Shown here: positions 24,686-32,691 of the stretch, piece by piece | Position numbering within the stretch: position 1 is the stretch's first letter | Layout of the letters: the number at the start of each line of letters is the position of its first letter | Assembly (NCBI RefSeq): GCF_021390545.1 | Contig: NZ_JAJUWR010000024.1 | Span: 1 to 64,000, forward strand | DNA: 64,000 nucleotides | Direction: 5' to 3' | From: Algoriphagus sp. AGSA1 | GTDB taxonomy: Bacteria > Bacteroidota > Bacteroidia > Cytophagales > Cyclobacteriaceae | Program-made: the position numbers and the translations under genes | The notes under the pieces: model-generated | What the model saw: the letters and a program-made list of their open reading frames with translations, nothing else | The model's database searches: none | What the model was told of the DNA's origin: nothing

Positions 24686-26041
24686 ATGGCAATGAAAGGG
24701 AAAAGCATCTTATTAAAAACAACAAAAGTCCTAAGCTGGACTTTTGTTGTTTTGGTAGTATTCGGGGTGATCACCTTGACCACAGTGGACCGTTCGCCGG
24801 TTCAGGACCAGGACTTTTACAAGGAAACGTTAACCCGTTTAAACAACACCGCATTTTCTGAATCAAAAGGGGAAGCCTGGCTTGCAGGCTGGTCCAGCGT
24901 CAATATGACCCCGGACGAGCCTGCGGACTTGGTAGGCTATGCGCCCAGAGGAAAATATGAGTTCGTACAGGACAGCAGCTACGTCAAAGCACTGGCCATT
25001 TCCAACGGCAAAACCAGAGTGGCATGGCTGAATTATGAATTGCTGATTGTTCATCCCTCACTGGCAAAACAAGTCCAAGAGGCTATCTCACAAGCTAAAC
25101 TCCCGATAGATCAGGTAATTTTCACAGCCACCCATACACACTCCGGCATGGGGGGATATATGCCTGGCCCCATGGGAGAAATGGCTTTTGGAGGGTACGA
25201 CCAGCGTATTGTAGATCTGATGGTTTCGAGTAGTCTTTCAGCTCTCCAGAACACTATTGACAATCAGGACAGCGTTTCCATCACCTTCCGAAAGTCAGAT
25301 GCAGGAGAGTTAGTGGGCAATAGGTTTGTGAAGGAAGGTCCTACAGACCCTTTTGTACGTCAGCTTATTTTCTCCAAAAAATCCGGGGAGAAAGCCACTT
25401 TTCTAACCTACTCTGCCCATGCTACGGCGATGAGCACTAAGTTTATGGGTTTGTCGGGTGATTATCCATTTTATCTGACCAAGGAATTGGAAGCAGATGA
25501 ATTCGATTTTGCTATGTATGCCGCAGGGACGGTAGGAAGCCATATGCCGTTACGACCGGGGAATTCTCCTGAGATGGTACAGAAATATGCACATCAGCTG
25601 GATTCTACACTGAGACTGCGCATGACGTATTTTTCTACCGTCAATAAGCCAGAAATAAGAATAAGTTCACTTCCTCTCTCACTTAGATCACCGCACTTAC
25701 GTGTGACCGATAACCTCCGTCTGCGGCCTTGGTTGTTCAATTACCTCCTGGGAGACACCAATGCCCATCTGGACATTACCCAGATCGGCAGCACCCTGAT
25801 GATCTCCTCTAGCGGGGAACTTTCCGGTGTTTTTTATAAAAAGTGGGAACAGCTGGCTCAAAGCAAAGGCTTGAATCTGATTATCACCACGTTCAACGGA
25901 GGTTATATCGGCTATATCACACCGGATGAGCTCTATGATGAAAACTACCATGAAGTACGGGAAATGAACTGGTACGGACCCGGAAACGGGGGTTATTTCG
26001 ATGAGTTGATTTTGGCAATTATAGAAAAATCACAACCATAA
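24686..26041 (+). CDS. Neutral ceramidase-like hydrolase, short membrane-anchored form
   Basis: This 451-residue protein has one N-terminal membrane segment (about residues 13-31) without a clear cleavage site. The catalytic domain is related to neutral/alkaline ceramidases, which hydrolyse the amide of ceramide at a zinc site. The zinc motif is TATHTHSGMGGY with His150 and His152. The segment VNMTPDEPADLVGYAPRG at about 71-88 matches the family start. It lacks the C-terminal Ig-like domain of full-length enzymes (~650 residues), so it is the N-terminal domain type. The true substrate is uncertain; some Bacteroidota make sphingolipids, which makes a lipid role plausible. Confidence 0.8.
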   Translation: MAMKGKSILLKTTKVLSWTFVVLVVFGVITLTTVDRSPVQDQDFYKETLTRLNNTAFSESKGEAWLAGWSSVNMTPDEPADLVGYAPRGKYEFVQDSSYVKALAISNGKTRVAWLNYELLIVHPSLAKQVQEAISQAKLPIDQVIFTATHTHSGMGGYMPGPMGEMAFGGYDQRIVDLMVSSSLSALQNTIDNQDSVSITFRKSDAGELVGNRFVKEGPTDPFVRQLIFSKKSGEKATFLTYSAHATAMSTKFMGLSGDYPFYLTKELEADEFDFAMYAAGTVGSHMPLRPGNSPEMVQKYAHQLDSTLRLRMTYFSTVNKPEIRISSLPLSLRSPHLRVTDNLRLRPWLFNYLLGDTNAHLDITQIGSTLMISSSGELSGVFYKKWEQLAQSKGLNLIITTFNGGYIGYITPDELYDENYHEVREMNWYGPGNGGYFDELILAIIEKSQP

Positions 26042-26078
26042 CAGTCCTAAAAGTCCTATTGAAAGGATGTTTTATCCA

Positions 26079-26108
26079 GTTGGAAAAGAGCCGTACCCTT
26101 TAATTTTG
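26079..26108 (+). promoter_or_regulatory. Promoter of the DUF983 gene
   Basis: GTTG at 26079-26082 and TAATTTTG at 26101-26108 match the Bacteroidota -33 (TTTG, one mismatch) and -7 (TAnnTTTG, exact) elements with an 18-base spacer, close to the usual 19. The start codon is 16 bases downstream, so the leader would be about 10 bases. Confidence 0.5.
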
Positions 26109-26124
26109 TGAAAATTCGAAAGCA

Positions 26125-26511
26125 ATGAGATTTTCCACTCTGAAAAGTGTTTATCAATGTAAGTGCCCCCGATGTCACCAGGGAGACATGTTCTTACGAG
26201 GTAAATTACTAAACCCCGCCCAGTTTTCTGTCATGAATAAAAACTGCTCAAATTGTGGACAGTCATTTGAGCCCGAGCCTGGCTATTATTTCGGCGCTAT
26301 GTTCATCAGCTATGGGATCAACACCGCTCTATTCATAGCGGCATGGGTGGCTTTGTCTGTCATTTATCCGGATTATTCTCTCAAGCTTCTTCTAGCACTC
26401 CTTGGTCTCACCGTTCTGATCTTCTTACCCTTTATTTACCGGGTGAGCAGATCTATCTGGATTTCAATCTTTGTCAGATATAAAGACGAGGATCTGCCCA
26501 GCTCAGCTTGA
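26125..26511 (+). CDS. DUF983 zinc-ribbon membrane protein
   Basis: This 128-residue protein has an N-terminal zinc-ribbon-like part with two Cys pairs, CKCPRC (about 11-16) and CSNC (about 43-46). Then comes the FEPEPGYYFGAMFISYG signature of DUF983 and two membrane segments (about 62-85 and 91-110). The function is not established. The AraC regulator lies 60 bases downstream on the same strand and may be cotranscribed. Confidence 0.85.
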   Translation: MRFSTLKSVYQCKCPRCHQGDMFLRGKLLNPAQFSVMNKNCSNCGQSFEPEPGYYFGAMFISYGINTALFIAAWVALSVIYPDYSLKLLLALLGLTVLIFLPFIYRVSRSIWISIFVRYKDEDLPSSA

Positions 26512-26571
26512 TTGCCATACATTTCAGGAGTGGGTATATTTGAACTATCTTTACTATTGAAGATAGCCACT

Positions 26572-27462
26572 ATGCCCAAAATTCCCCTTCCTATATTTCA
26601 TATTCCCGATTTTGAGTCTGACAGGCTGGATTCCTCTCATTTCTACTATTCCGGGTTGAAAAATCATTTGGCCAAACATCAGTTTATCCAAAAGCCCCAC
26701 AAGCATGATTTTTATATCATTGTGGTTTTCACTCAAGGCAAAGGAAGTCATACCATAGATTTCAAATCCTTCACTGTGGAGCCGGGTTCAGTGTTTTTCT
26801 TGAGCCCGGGACAGGTTCATTCTTGGGACCTTTCGGCTGAATCCGATGGTCATATCCTATTCTTTAGTGCAGACTTTTACACTGCTATATTTTCTCGAAA
26901 AAGGCTGAACGATTACTCCCTTTTCACTTCTAGTCTAGAGTTTCCCAGACTGGAAATTAATGGATCAGAAGCATACGAGATTTTGTACATTTTTGACAAA
27001 GCGCATCAAGAGACACAAAACCCGACGTGGGCGAGCATGGATTTGTTGAGAAACTTCACAGACACACTCCTAATTTACTTTTATCGGCATAAAGGCAAAA
27101 AAACTTCTTTTTCACATGAAGAGAAATTAGTGTATGATCAATTCGAAAAGTTTGAAATCCTCGTTGACAACTATTTCAAGAAACATCGGGAGGCTAGTTT
27201 CTACGCGGAAAAAATGAAGCTGAGTATGAAACAGCTCAATGGATTATGTAAAAAGGCTGTAGGAAAAACCATCTCGCAGCTCATCCTGGACAGAGTTGTG
27301 CTGGAAGCAAAAAGACTCCTGACCCATGCGGATCTGAACATATCCCAAGTCGCTTACGAATTGGAATTTGATGACCCCTCCTACTTCACCCGGCTATTCA
27401 AGAAAAAGACCAGAGTCACTCCCGAGCAATTCAGAAGGCAATTGGAAAGTCATTCAGCCTAA
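26572..27462 (+). CDS. AraC family transcriptional regulator
   Basis: This 296-residue one-component regulator has an N-terminal cupin-like sensor domain (about 1-160; FTVEPGSVFFLSPGQVHSW is the classic strand). The C-terminal double helix-turn-helix DNA-binding domain (about 195-292) has LNISQVAYELEFDDPSYFTRLFKKKT... in split form, with TPEQFR near the end. The target is unknown; the neighbours give no strong clue. I chose the ATG at 26572 (MPKIPLPIFH) over an in-frame TTG at 26512 that would add 20 residues unlike the family. It overlaps the 3' end of the converging methyltransferase gene by 9 bases. Confidence 0.92.
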   Translation: MPKIPLPIFHIPDFESDRLDSSHFYYSGLKNHLAKHQFIQKPHKHDFYIIVVFTQGKGSHTIDFKSFTVEPGSVFFLSPGQVHSWDLSAESDGHILFFSADFYTAIFSRKRLNDYSLFTSSLEFPRLEINGSEAYEILYIFDKAHQETQNPTWASMDLLRNFTDTLLIYFYRHKGKKTSFSHEEKLVYDQFEKFEILVDNYFKKHREASFYAEKMKLSMKQLNGLCKKAVGKTISQLILDRVVLEAKRLLTHADLNISQVAYELEFDDPSYFTRLFKKKTRVTPEQFRRQLESHSA

Positions 27463-28047
27463 TTGCCATATCTGCGCCTTCACCCAGCCCACCAAAAATT
27501 CCTCTTCTGAGCTTTTCAGCCAGTTTTCCGTAAATAAAATCTTTTCATAATCAGGAAGGTTTGCCCTTCTATGACCCGTTATTGCCCTGAATAAAGAAAT
27601 CATGCCACAGGTTAAAATTCTCTGATATCTTTTTTTGGGAGAAAAGAAATCAGCCAAAAAGATCCTCCCTCTTGGACTAAGGCTTTTCTTTATCTCTACT
27701 AAAAAAGACGTTATCTCATCGTCCGGCATCGTATCCAACACAAAATGAAGCCAAACCTCATCAAACTTTTTCCCAGCCTTGAAATTCCCAAGATGAAAAT
27801 CCAGTTGACTCAATTGGAGATTTGCCTTTGCTTTCTTCAGCATACTGCCTGACAGCTCCCAATATTCCCCGGAAATATCAGGTGCGATTTCAGTGTAATC
27901 CAGCCCGTCCCCTCCCCCGATAATCAATACGTTCTTGGATGCTGTGTTCTCTAATAAACACAGTTTTGATTCCCTTAGCTTTCCACCAAAAATGAGCTTC
28001 ACCAAAGAAGAATACCAAGGGGCAAGTAAACTATACCGATCTTTCAC
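27454..28047 (-). CDS. Class I SAM-dependent methyltransferase
   Basis: This 197-residue cytoplasmic protein has the S-adenosylmethionine-binding motif I NVLIIGGGDGLDYTE (about 39-53). Then follow an acidic motif II (YWELSGSMLKKAK) and motif III LSPRGRIFLADFF (about 128-140). The N-terminal DRYSLLAPWYSSLVKLIFG segment is typical of UbiE-like small-molecule methyltransferases. The substrate is unknown. It converges on the AraC gene, with the last nine bases overlapping, and is divergent from the acyl-CoA dehydrogenase across 39 bases. Confidence 0.85.
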   Translation of the reverse strand: MKDRYSLLAPWYSSLVKLIFGGKLRESKLCLLENTASKNVLIIGGGDGLDYTEIAPDISGEYWELSGSMLKKAKANLQLSQLDFHLGNFKAGKKFDEVWLHFVLDTMPDDEITSFLVEIKKSLSPRGRIFLADFFSPKKRYQRILTCGMISLFRAITGHRRANLPDYEKILFTENWLKSSEEEFLVGWVKAQIWQLG

Positions 28048-28086
28048 TAGTTTAAAGGAATGAACTAATTCCCAAAATACCTTTAC

Positions 28087-29445
28087 ATGAAAAATGTTTT
28101 TAAAACCCTCAGTGGCTTACGCCAACTTTTATCCAGTGTCGATCTCGATCAAATCTCCAAACTTTCCCAAAAAGTAGATCTCTCAAAAATGGTCGGGCTG
28201 GTGTCCCAAATGAGCGAGGAAGACCTTTCAAAAATGATGGGAATGCTCAAAGGAGGTAGCAAATCCAAAGTAATTCCGCCCATCAATGGAGATTTCTATG
28301 AGCTGGGAAAAACCCTTCCCCATCATGAGCGTGAGATCCAGCTTCGCGTCCGGGAGTTTATGGAGCGGGAGATCAAGCCAATTGCAAATGATTACTGGAA
28401 CCGTGGAGAATTCCCTATGCACATCATCCCCAAGATGGCTGAACTCGATATTGCCGGACTCACCTATCAAGGCTATGGATGTCCCGGCCATTCAGCCTTG
28501 CTGGAAGGATTTATAGCCATGGAAATGGCCAGAATAGACACCTCCATTTCCACTTTCTTTGGTGTCCAGAGTGGATTGGCTATGGGGTCAATTTACCTAT
28601 GTGGATCAGAGGAACAGAAGAAAGAGTGGCTTCCTCCCATGCAGAAGCTGAAGAAAATAGGTGCTTTTGGCTTGACCGAACCTGAAGTAGGATCCGGTGT
28701 GGCCGGAGGACTGACCACCACGTGCAAGCGGGAAGGGGACACTTGGGTGCTCAACGGCCAAAAGAAATGGATCGGAAACGCTACTTTCTCAGATATGACA
28801 GTGATATGGGCCAGAGATCTGGACGATCAGCAGGTGAAGGGTTTCATCGTGAGAAAAGAGAACCCAGGATTTAAGGCAGAAAAGCTGGAGGATAAGATGG
28901 CGCTGAGAATAGTGCAGAATGCGCTCATTACGTTGAGCAATTGTGAAGTACCAGAATCTGATAGGCTTCAGGAAGCAAATTCCTTCAGAGACACTTCCAA
29001 AGTACTTCGTATGACAAGGGCAGGAGTAGCGTGGCAGGCGGTAGGATGCGCCCGTGGAGCATATGAGCTGGCATTGGCTTACACCAATGAGCGCAAGCAA
29101 TTCGGAAGACCGATTGCGTCTTTCCAGCTCGTTCAGGATCTTTTGGTGACTATGCTCGGCGATCTCACAGCAATGCAGACCATGGTATTCAGACTTTCGG
29201 AGATGCAGGACGATGACTTATTGAAAGATGAGCATGCTTCATTGGCTAAAGTATTCTGTACGCTTAGGATGCGGTCTATTGTGGATCATTCCCGTGAGCT
29301 ATTCGGAGGCAATGGCATTTTGCTCCGCCATGATATAGCCCGGTTTGTGGCAGATGCAGAAGCCGTTTATAGCTACGAAGGCACGAAAGAAATCAACTCA
29401 CTGATCGTAGGCCGGGCTATTACAGGACACAGTGCTTTTGTCTAA
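28087..29445 (+). CDS. Acyl-CoA dehydrogenase (glutaryl-CoA dehydrogenase-like) with N-terminal extension
   Basis: This 452-residue FAD flavoenzyme oxidises the alpha-beta bond of an acyl-CoA. The core begins at about residue 70. FAD-binding signatures are FGLTEPEVGSG and WIGNATFSDM in the middle domain. The C-terminal helical domain has RKQFGRPIASFQLVQ, ELFGGNGI and the active-site region YSYEGTKEIN with Glu431, a position matching the catalytic Glu of glutaryl- and short-chain enzymes. The first ~65 residues are extra: three short amphipathic segments with a shared V/S-DLxK pattern, not expected in the family. It meets the converging UbiA-like gene with overlapping stop codons. Confidence 0.9.
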   Translation: MKNVFKTLSGLRQLLSSVDLDQISKLSQKVDLSKMVGLVSQMSEEDLSKMMGMLKGGSKSKVIPPINGDFYELGKTLPHHEREIQLRVREFMEREIKPIANDYWNRGEFPMHIIPKMAELDIAGLTYQGYGCPGHSALLEGFIAMEMARIDTSISTFFGVQSGLAMGSIYLCGSEEQKKEWLPPMQKLKKIGAFGLTEPEVGSGVAGGLTTTCKREGDTWVLNGQKKWIGNATFSDMTVIWARDLDDQQVKGFIVRKENPGFKAEKLEDKMALRIVQNALITLSNCEVPESDRLQEANSFRDTSKVLRMTRAGVAWQAVGCARGAYELALAYTNERKQFGRPIASFQLVQDLLVTMLGDLTAMQTMVFRLSEMQDDDLLKDEHASLAKVFCTLRMRSIVDHSRELFGGNGILLRHDIARFVADAEAVYSYEGTKEINSLIVGRAITGHSAFV

Positions 29446-30281
29446 AGTACAAGCAAGATCGCAGGGATCAGAAATGCGATTTCCATTCGCATTCTTATTT
29501 GTTCAGGATTTAATTCAGCTTTATAAAAGCTTAGGTAATGCACAAGCAGCATAACTAACAGTAAACACAGAAGAATTCTATAAAAAGAGCCAACCAAAAG
29601 CAACCCCAAGAGAGAACACAGAATTAAGCCAATTGCCAACTTCCGAATGCTTGAAAGAAGTCTCTCTTGGGGCATTTTGGTAGCTATTGACACAAAGCCA
29701 GCTTCCTTGTCCGATTCTACATCCAAGTAGGAGAGCATGATTAGATTCAAATAGGCCAATCCCATATAAAGAACAGTAAGCCCAAAAGCTATCCAACTAT
29801 AGTCTATTTCAGGCGTTTTATACCAGGGAAGCCAAGATATACCAATCACATAGAATATCGCGGAGCTGAGTTCCTTCAAGCGAGTCTGCTTTTGCGATAA
29901 TTTCCTCACCGTAAGCATAATCCCCAAAATCACCACTCCCAGACTCGCTCCAAAAAACAGTTCCCGGGAAAATCCAAAAAAACGTACCGCCCAGAATAAT
30001 CCCACAGTACCAACTACCCCTAGAATAATGAACAATAATCTCTGGTGAACAAGATGAAAATGATGCCTGTCCTCTCTATGAAACGAGGTAAGCTTCCTTG
30101 CATCCATCAAATGATCAGCGGTATAAATACACCAAACCGCCATTCCCAGCAGTGTATATCCCTGCCAGTCCAATTCAGCCCGCAGCGCTCTGTCAAAAAA
30201 AAACATCCCGGCCATAGCCCCGAAGACTACGTCGAGAGAAAGCCAGGTAAGCCGTTGGTAGATTTTGAAAAGAAACTGCAC
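29442..30281 (-). CDS. UbiA-superfamily-like membrane protein
   Basis: This 279-residue protein has about eight hydrophobic segments. Two acidic motifs resemble the Mg-diphosphate sites of UbiA prenyltransferases: YTADHLMDARK with Asp56 and Asp60, and YLDVESDKEAG with Asp187, Glu189 and Asp191. The first motif lacks the Asn of the usual NxxxDxxxD, so it is an atypical member, and an aromatic prenyl acceptor cannot be named. Its stop codon (TAG on the minus strand, 29442-29444) overlaps the TAA of the converging acyl-CoA dehydrogenase. Confidence 0.65.
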   Translation of the reverse strand: MQFLFKIYQRLTWLSLDVVFGAMAGMFFFDRALRAELDWQGYTLLGMAVWCIYTADHLMDARKLTSFHREDRHHFHLVHQRLLFIILGVVGTVGLFWAVRFFGFSRELFFGASLGVVILGIMLTVRKLSQKQTRLKELSSAIFYVIGISWLPWYKTPEIDYSWIAFGLTVLYMGLAYLNLIMLSYLDVESDKEAGFVSIATKMPQERLLSSIRKLAIGLILCSLLGLLLVGSFYRILLCLLLVMLLVHYLSFYKAELNPEQIRMRMEIAFLIPAILLVL

Positions 30282-30515
30282 GGATTAAAGATAGCCCGAA
30301 TAGGCAAAAGTCCATAGTTGGCATTTAGATGTTAGGTATATTTGGTATTTTAAGGGCGTTGTAACCTTACCCCCTCGACTCTGCTTTGGACCCAAAATCC
30401 AAAATGAAAAGTTGGAGTAGGGGAAACAACTTAAAAACTGGTGGCCGAGCGAAGCCAAGGCCCTGATTACACATCAAATCCTTAAGTCGATAAACCTAAA
30501 ATCAAATTCTTGAAC

Positions 30516-31154
30516 ATGAAAAAACTGAACTTACTTTTAGCCACTCTTCTTGCTTTCGCAAGTGCATCTATGGCCCAAGCCCCCATCAAAATCGCCTGCG
30601 TAGGCAACAGCATAACCCAAGGCCCGGGCAGAGATAATCCTGACAGTTACCCGCTTCAGATGCAGGCCATTTTGGGTGAAGCATATGAAGTAGTCAATTT
30701 TGGGGTAAGTGGGAGAACACTGCTCCGCAAAGGAGACTATCCGTATTGGAATGAGCCACAGTTCCAGCAAGTCAAGGATTTCAATGCGGACATTCTGATC
30801 ATCATGCTGGGCACAAATGACTCCAAGCCCCAGAACTGGCAATATGCCTCCGAATTCAGACAGGATTACCTATATATGATCGCGGAATTCAAGAAAACCA
30901 TGCCTGCGGATGGCAAAGTGTATGTAATCATGCCGGTGCCGGTAACCCGTGAGAACTTCGGAATCACTCCTGAAGTGATGAACAATGAGCAGCGCATGAT
31001 GATCGTGGATATCGCCAGGGATTCCGGTTCCGAGCTGATTGATCTCTACACTCCACTAATGAATAAAACAGAATTGCTTCCTGATGGCGTGCATCCAAAT
31101 ACAGAAGGCTTGGGGATCATGGCTAGTGTGATTGCGAGGGCAATACGATTGTAA
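30516..31154 (+). CDS. Secreted SGNH/GDSL hydrolase
   Basis: This 212-residue protein has a signal peptide (residues 1-20, ending SMAQA). The SGNH fold follows with block I IACVGNSITQG (nucleophile Ser32), the oxyanion Gly in NFGVSGRT, the Asn of MLGTNDSKP and block V DGVHPN with Asp190 and His193. These enzymes are esterases, often deacetylating sugars. The compact size and LGTNDSKPQNW segment fit the sialate O-acetylesterase/rhamnogalacturonan acetylesterase-like group, so it may support glycan use by the locus downstream. I chose the ATG at 30516 over a TTG two codons upstream. Confidence 0.9.
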   Translation: MKKLNLLLATLLAFASASMAQAPIKIACVGNSITQGPGRDNPDSYPLQMQAILGEAYEVVNFGVSGRTLLRKGDYPYWNEPQFQQVKDFNADILIIMLGTNDSKPQNWQYASEFRQDYLYMIAEFKKTMPADGKVYVIMPVPVTRENFGITPEVMNNEQRMMIVDIARDSGSELIDLYTPLMNKTELLPDGVHPNTEGLGIMASVIARAIRL

Positions 31155-31496
31155 GTATATATCATCCTAATAGCAATGACGGGGAAAGTTTAATTATCCA
31201 CTAGTCCCATTGTTTAATTGCGACGGAGAATTGGGCGGGCTGTATGTAGATGGAAGCCTTATAGCGGCTTGGAGTTTTGGCACACGTGCTCTTCTGATTA
31301 TCCATTCACATACCAGTCCCGTTTATGCCAGCTATTTAACCATAGTTTTATGTATATTTAATACACATCTCTTTTAAATTTGATAGAATATGACGCAAAA
31401 AGTAATGGCTTTTGAAGTTGAGTCGAATGACCGAAAACTTGTCGGAATAGGCGAAATAGGACTGCCGAACATGCCAGAATAGGCGAAAAAATTGTT

Positions 31497-31634
31497 ATGG
31501 AAAGAGAATTTACAAAGGTTTATCAAATTATTGATATTCATTATAATGAGGATGATGGAGAGATAACAGTCCCCGATATATATTTAAAATTCATCGGTAA
31601 TATCTCAGTAGTAAAAGAGTCATACTTTGGCTAA
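31497..31634 (+). CDS. Small hypothetical ORF, 45 residues
   Basis: An ATG-started frame encodes a 45-residue, acidic, beta-rich peptide (MEREFTKVYQIIDI at its start, FIGNISVVKESYFG at its end). The codon composition is plausible for a gene but no family is recognised. It follows an even shorter frame (31390-31482) after 14 bases. It could be a real small protein, a piece of a toxin-antitoxin module or chance. Confidence 0.2.
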   Translation: MEREFTKVYQIIDIHYNEDDGEITVPDIYLKFIGNISVVKESYFG

Positions 31635-31825
31635 TTTTAACTTAGCTGTAAGGAATGTTTTTCGACTATTAAAAAAGTATGAAATATATTCCTTTTGAAC
31701 CTGCATCACAAAGAAGAGACGGCCAAAGTGGTTCAATTATGAGACTGCTTCTGCTGACCGCCTTGCGATGATGGAAAAAGTTCAATCCTTTCGGGGTTGC
31801 CATTTCTATCTTCGATTTCCCCATC

Positions 31826-31947
31826 CCCCGGTTGCACCGGGGTCTATCCATGGTTTGATCCTTTCAGGATCATTTGACCAGGAATGTGCAAATATAAATG
31901 ATCCCGAAGTGGTCAAACATTTCAATAGCCATGGGCGCAACCCATGG
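31826..31947. repeat. Cluster of perfect short hairpins, dispersed-repeat-like
   Basis: Three perfect 7-bp stems lie within 122 bases: CCCCGGT/ACCGGGG with a 3-base loop (31826-31842), TGATCCT/AGGATCA with a 3-base loop (31856-31872) and CCATGGG/CCCATGG with a 5-base loop (31929-31947). TTTGACCA (31873-31880) also pairs with TGGTCAAA (31910-31917). The frame that can be drawn across them has no protein character. The arrangement resembles a dispersed noncoding repeat of Bacteroidota genomes; no second copy lies in the window. Confidence 0.7.
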
Positions 31948-32116
31948 TTTATATATTTCATGACCATCCATCCCCACGTCCCCGAAGGCGGTCAAACTTT
32001 TTACCTTCTCTCATTTTCACCTATTGTGCGCGTCAAAATGAACATCCGCCCACAATTTTCTCTTTTTGGCTGTCACAGGTGATTTCCTATATTTACCCAG
32101 TCAAAAAACCCAAAAT

Positions 32117-32263
32117 ATGAATATTCTAAAAGGAAAAGAAGTCTTGGAGTTCGGTACACGAATTCAATCATACCGGAAATATTTAAACATCCCAAATGGC
32201 CGAAATACTTGCCCGGCAGAAAGCGTGGTCTTCACAGTCACCAACTTCGAGCGGAGTAATTAG
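32117..32263 (+). pseudogene. Possible remnant of an XRE-type helix-turn-helix gene
   Basis: The 48-residue frame starting at 32117 contains FGTRIQSYRKYLNIP, which resembles the first helix of XRE regulators (FGxRIRxLRKxxxxS). It ends in FTVTNFERSN, which resembles the YIxNIERGxRN recognition end, with a garbled centre. Both ends in the right order and spacing suggest a decayed regulator, but the match is loose and chance cannot be excluded. Confidence 0.3.
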
Positions 32264-32691
32264 ACAATTCCTTTGAACCGAAGAATGCAAAAACAGCGGA
32301 AGCAAGACACCCTATTTCATTAAGTCCAATTTGGGATTGTAATTCAAGAACGCCCTAGTTGTTTTGAAATTGAACGCTTGAAAAAGGCAATAGCTCAGAA
32401 GCCCTAAGAGAGTATATGCGCTATAATTTGTCACTCGATATTCTCCCTAACAGCAAGACTGTTCATGGAGAATTCAAGCCAAAAGTGCCCATATGAAGCA
32501 AGATCTATGTAGTAGAATCCATCACTACAGGACAATCAACCACTTTAGTAAACACAACAACTAGATACAAAGTTTTGTTTTCTGCATTCACCCCCTTTTT
32601 TGTAAACACTTTAATAACAGTTCATTTCTACCAGTTAATAAAAAAATATCAGTAATTGCAACGATAGGAGTTTGTTTTAGAAACCTCACCA

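Larger units (their letters stand above)
31155..32691. other. Gene-poor region with decayed fragments and hairpins
   Basis: About 1.5 kb without a convincing gene. It holds two small reading frames (31390-31482 and 31497-31634), a block of perfect short hairpins (31826-31947) and a possible remnant of a helix-turn-helix gene (32117-32263). A 12-base direct repeat, GAATAGGCGAAA, occurs at 31445-31456 and 31477-31488. From 32264 to 32691 short open stretches alternate with stop codons and no family could be recognised; the promoter of the large regulator must lie in its last 100 bases. It looks like decayed accessory DNA. Confidence 0.6.

Noticed and set aside
31768-32082. A 104-codon plus-strand frame across the hairpin cluster
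   Set aside because: The frame runs through three perfect hairpins, is Pro/His-rich without a recognisable fold and has no neighbouring signals; the DNA palindromes explain the sequence better.
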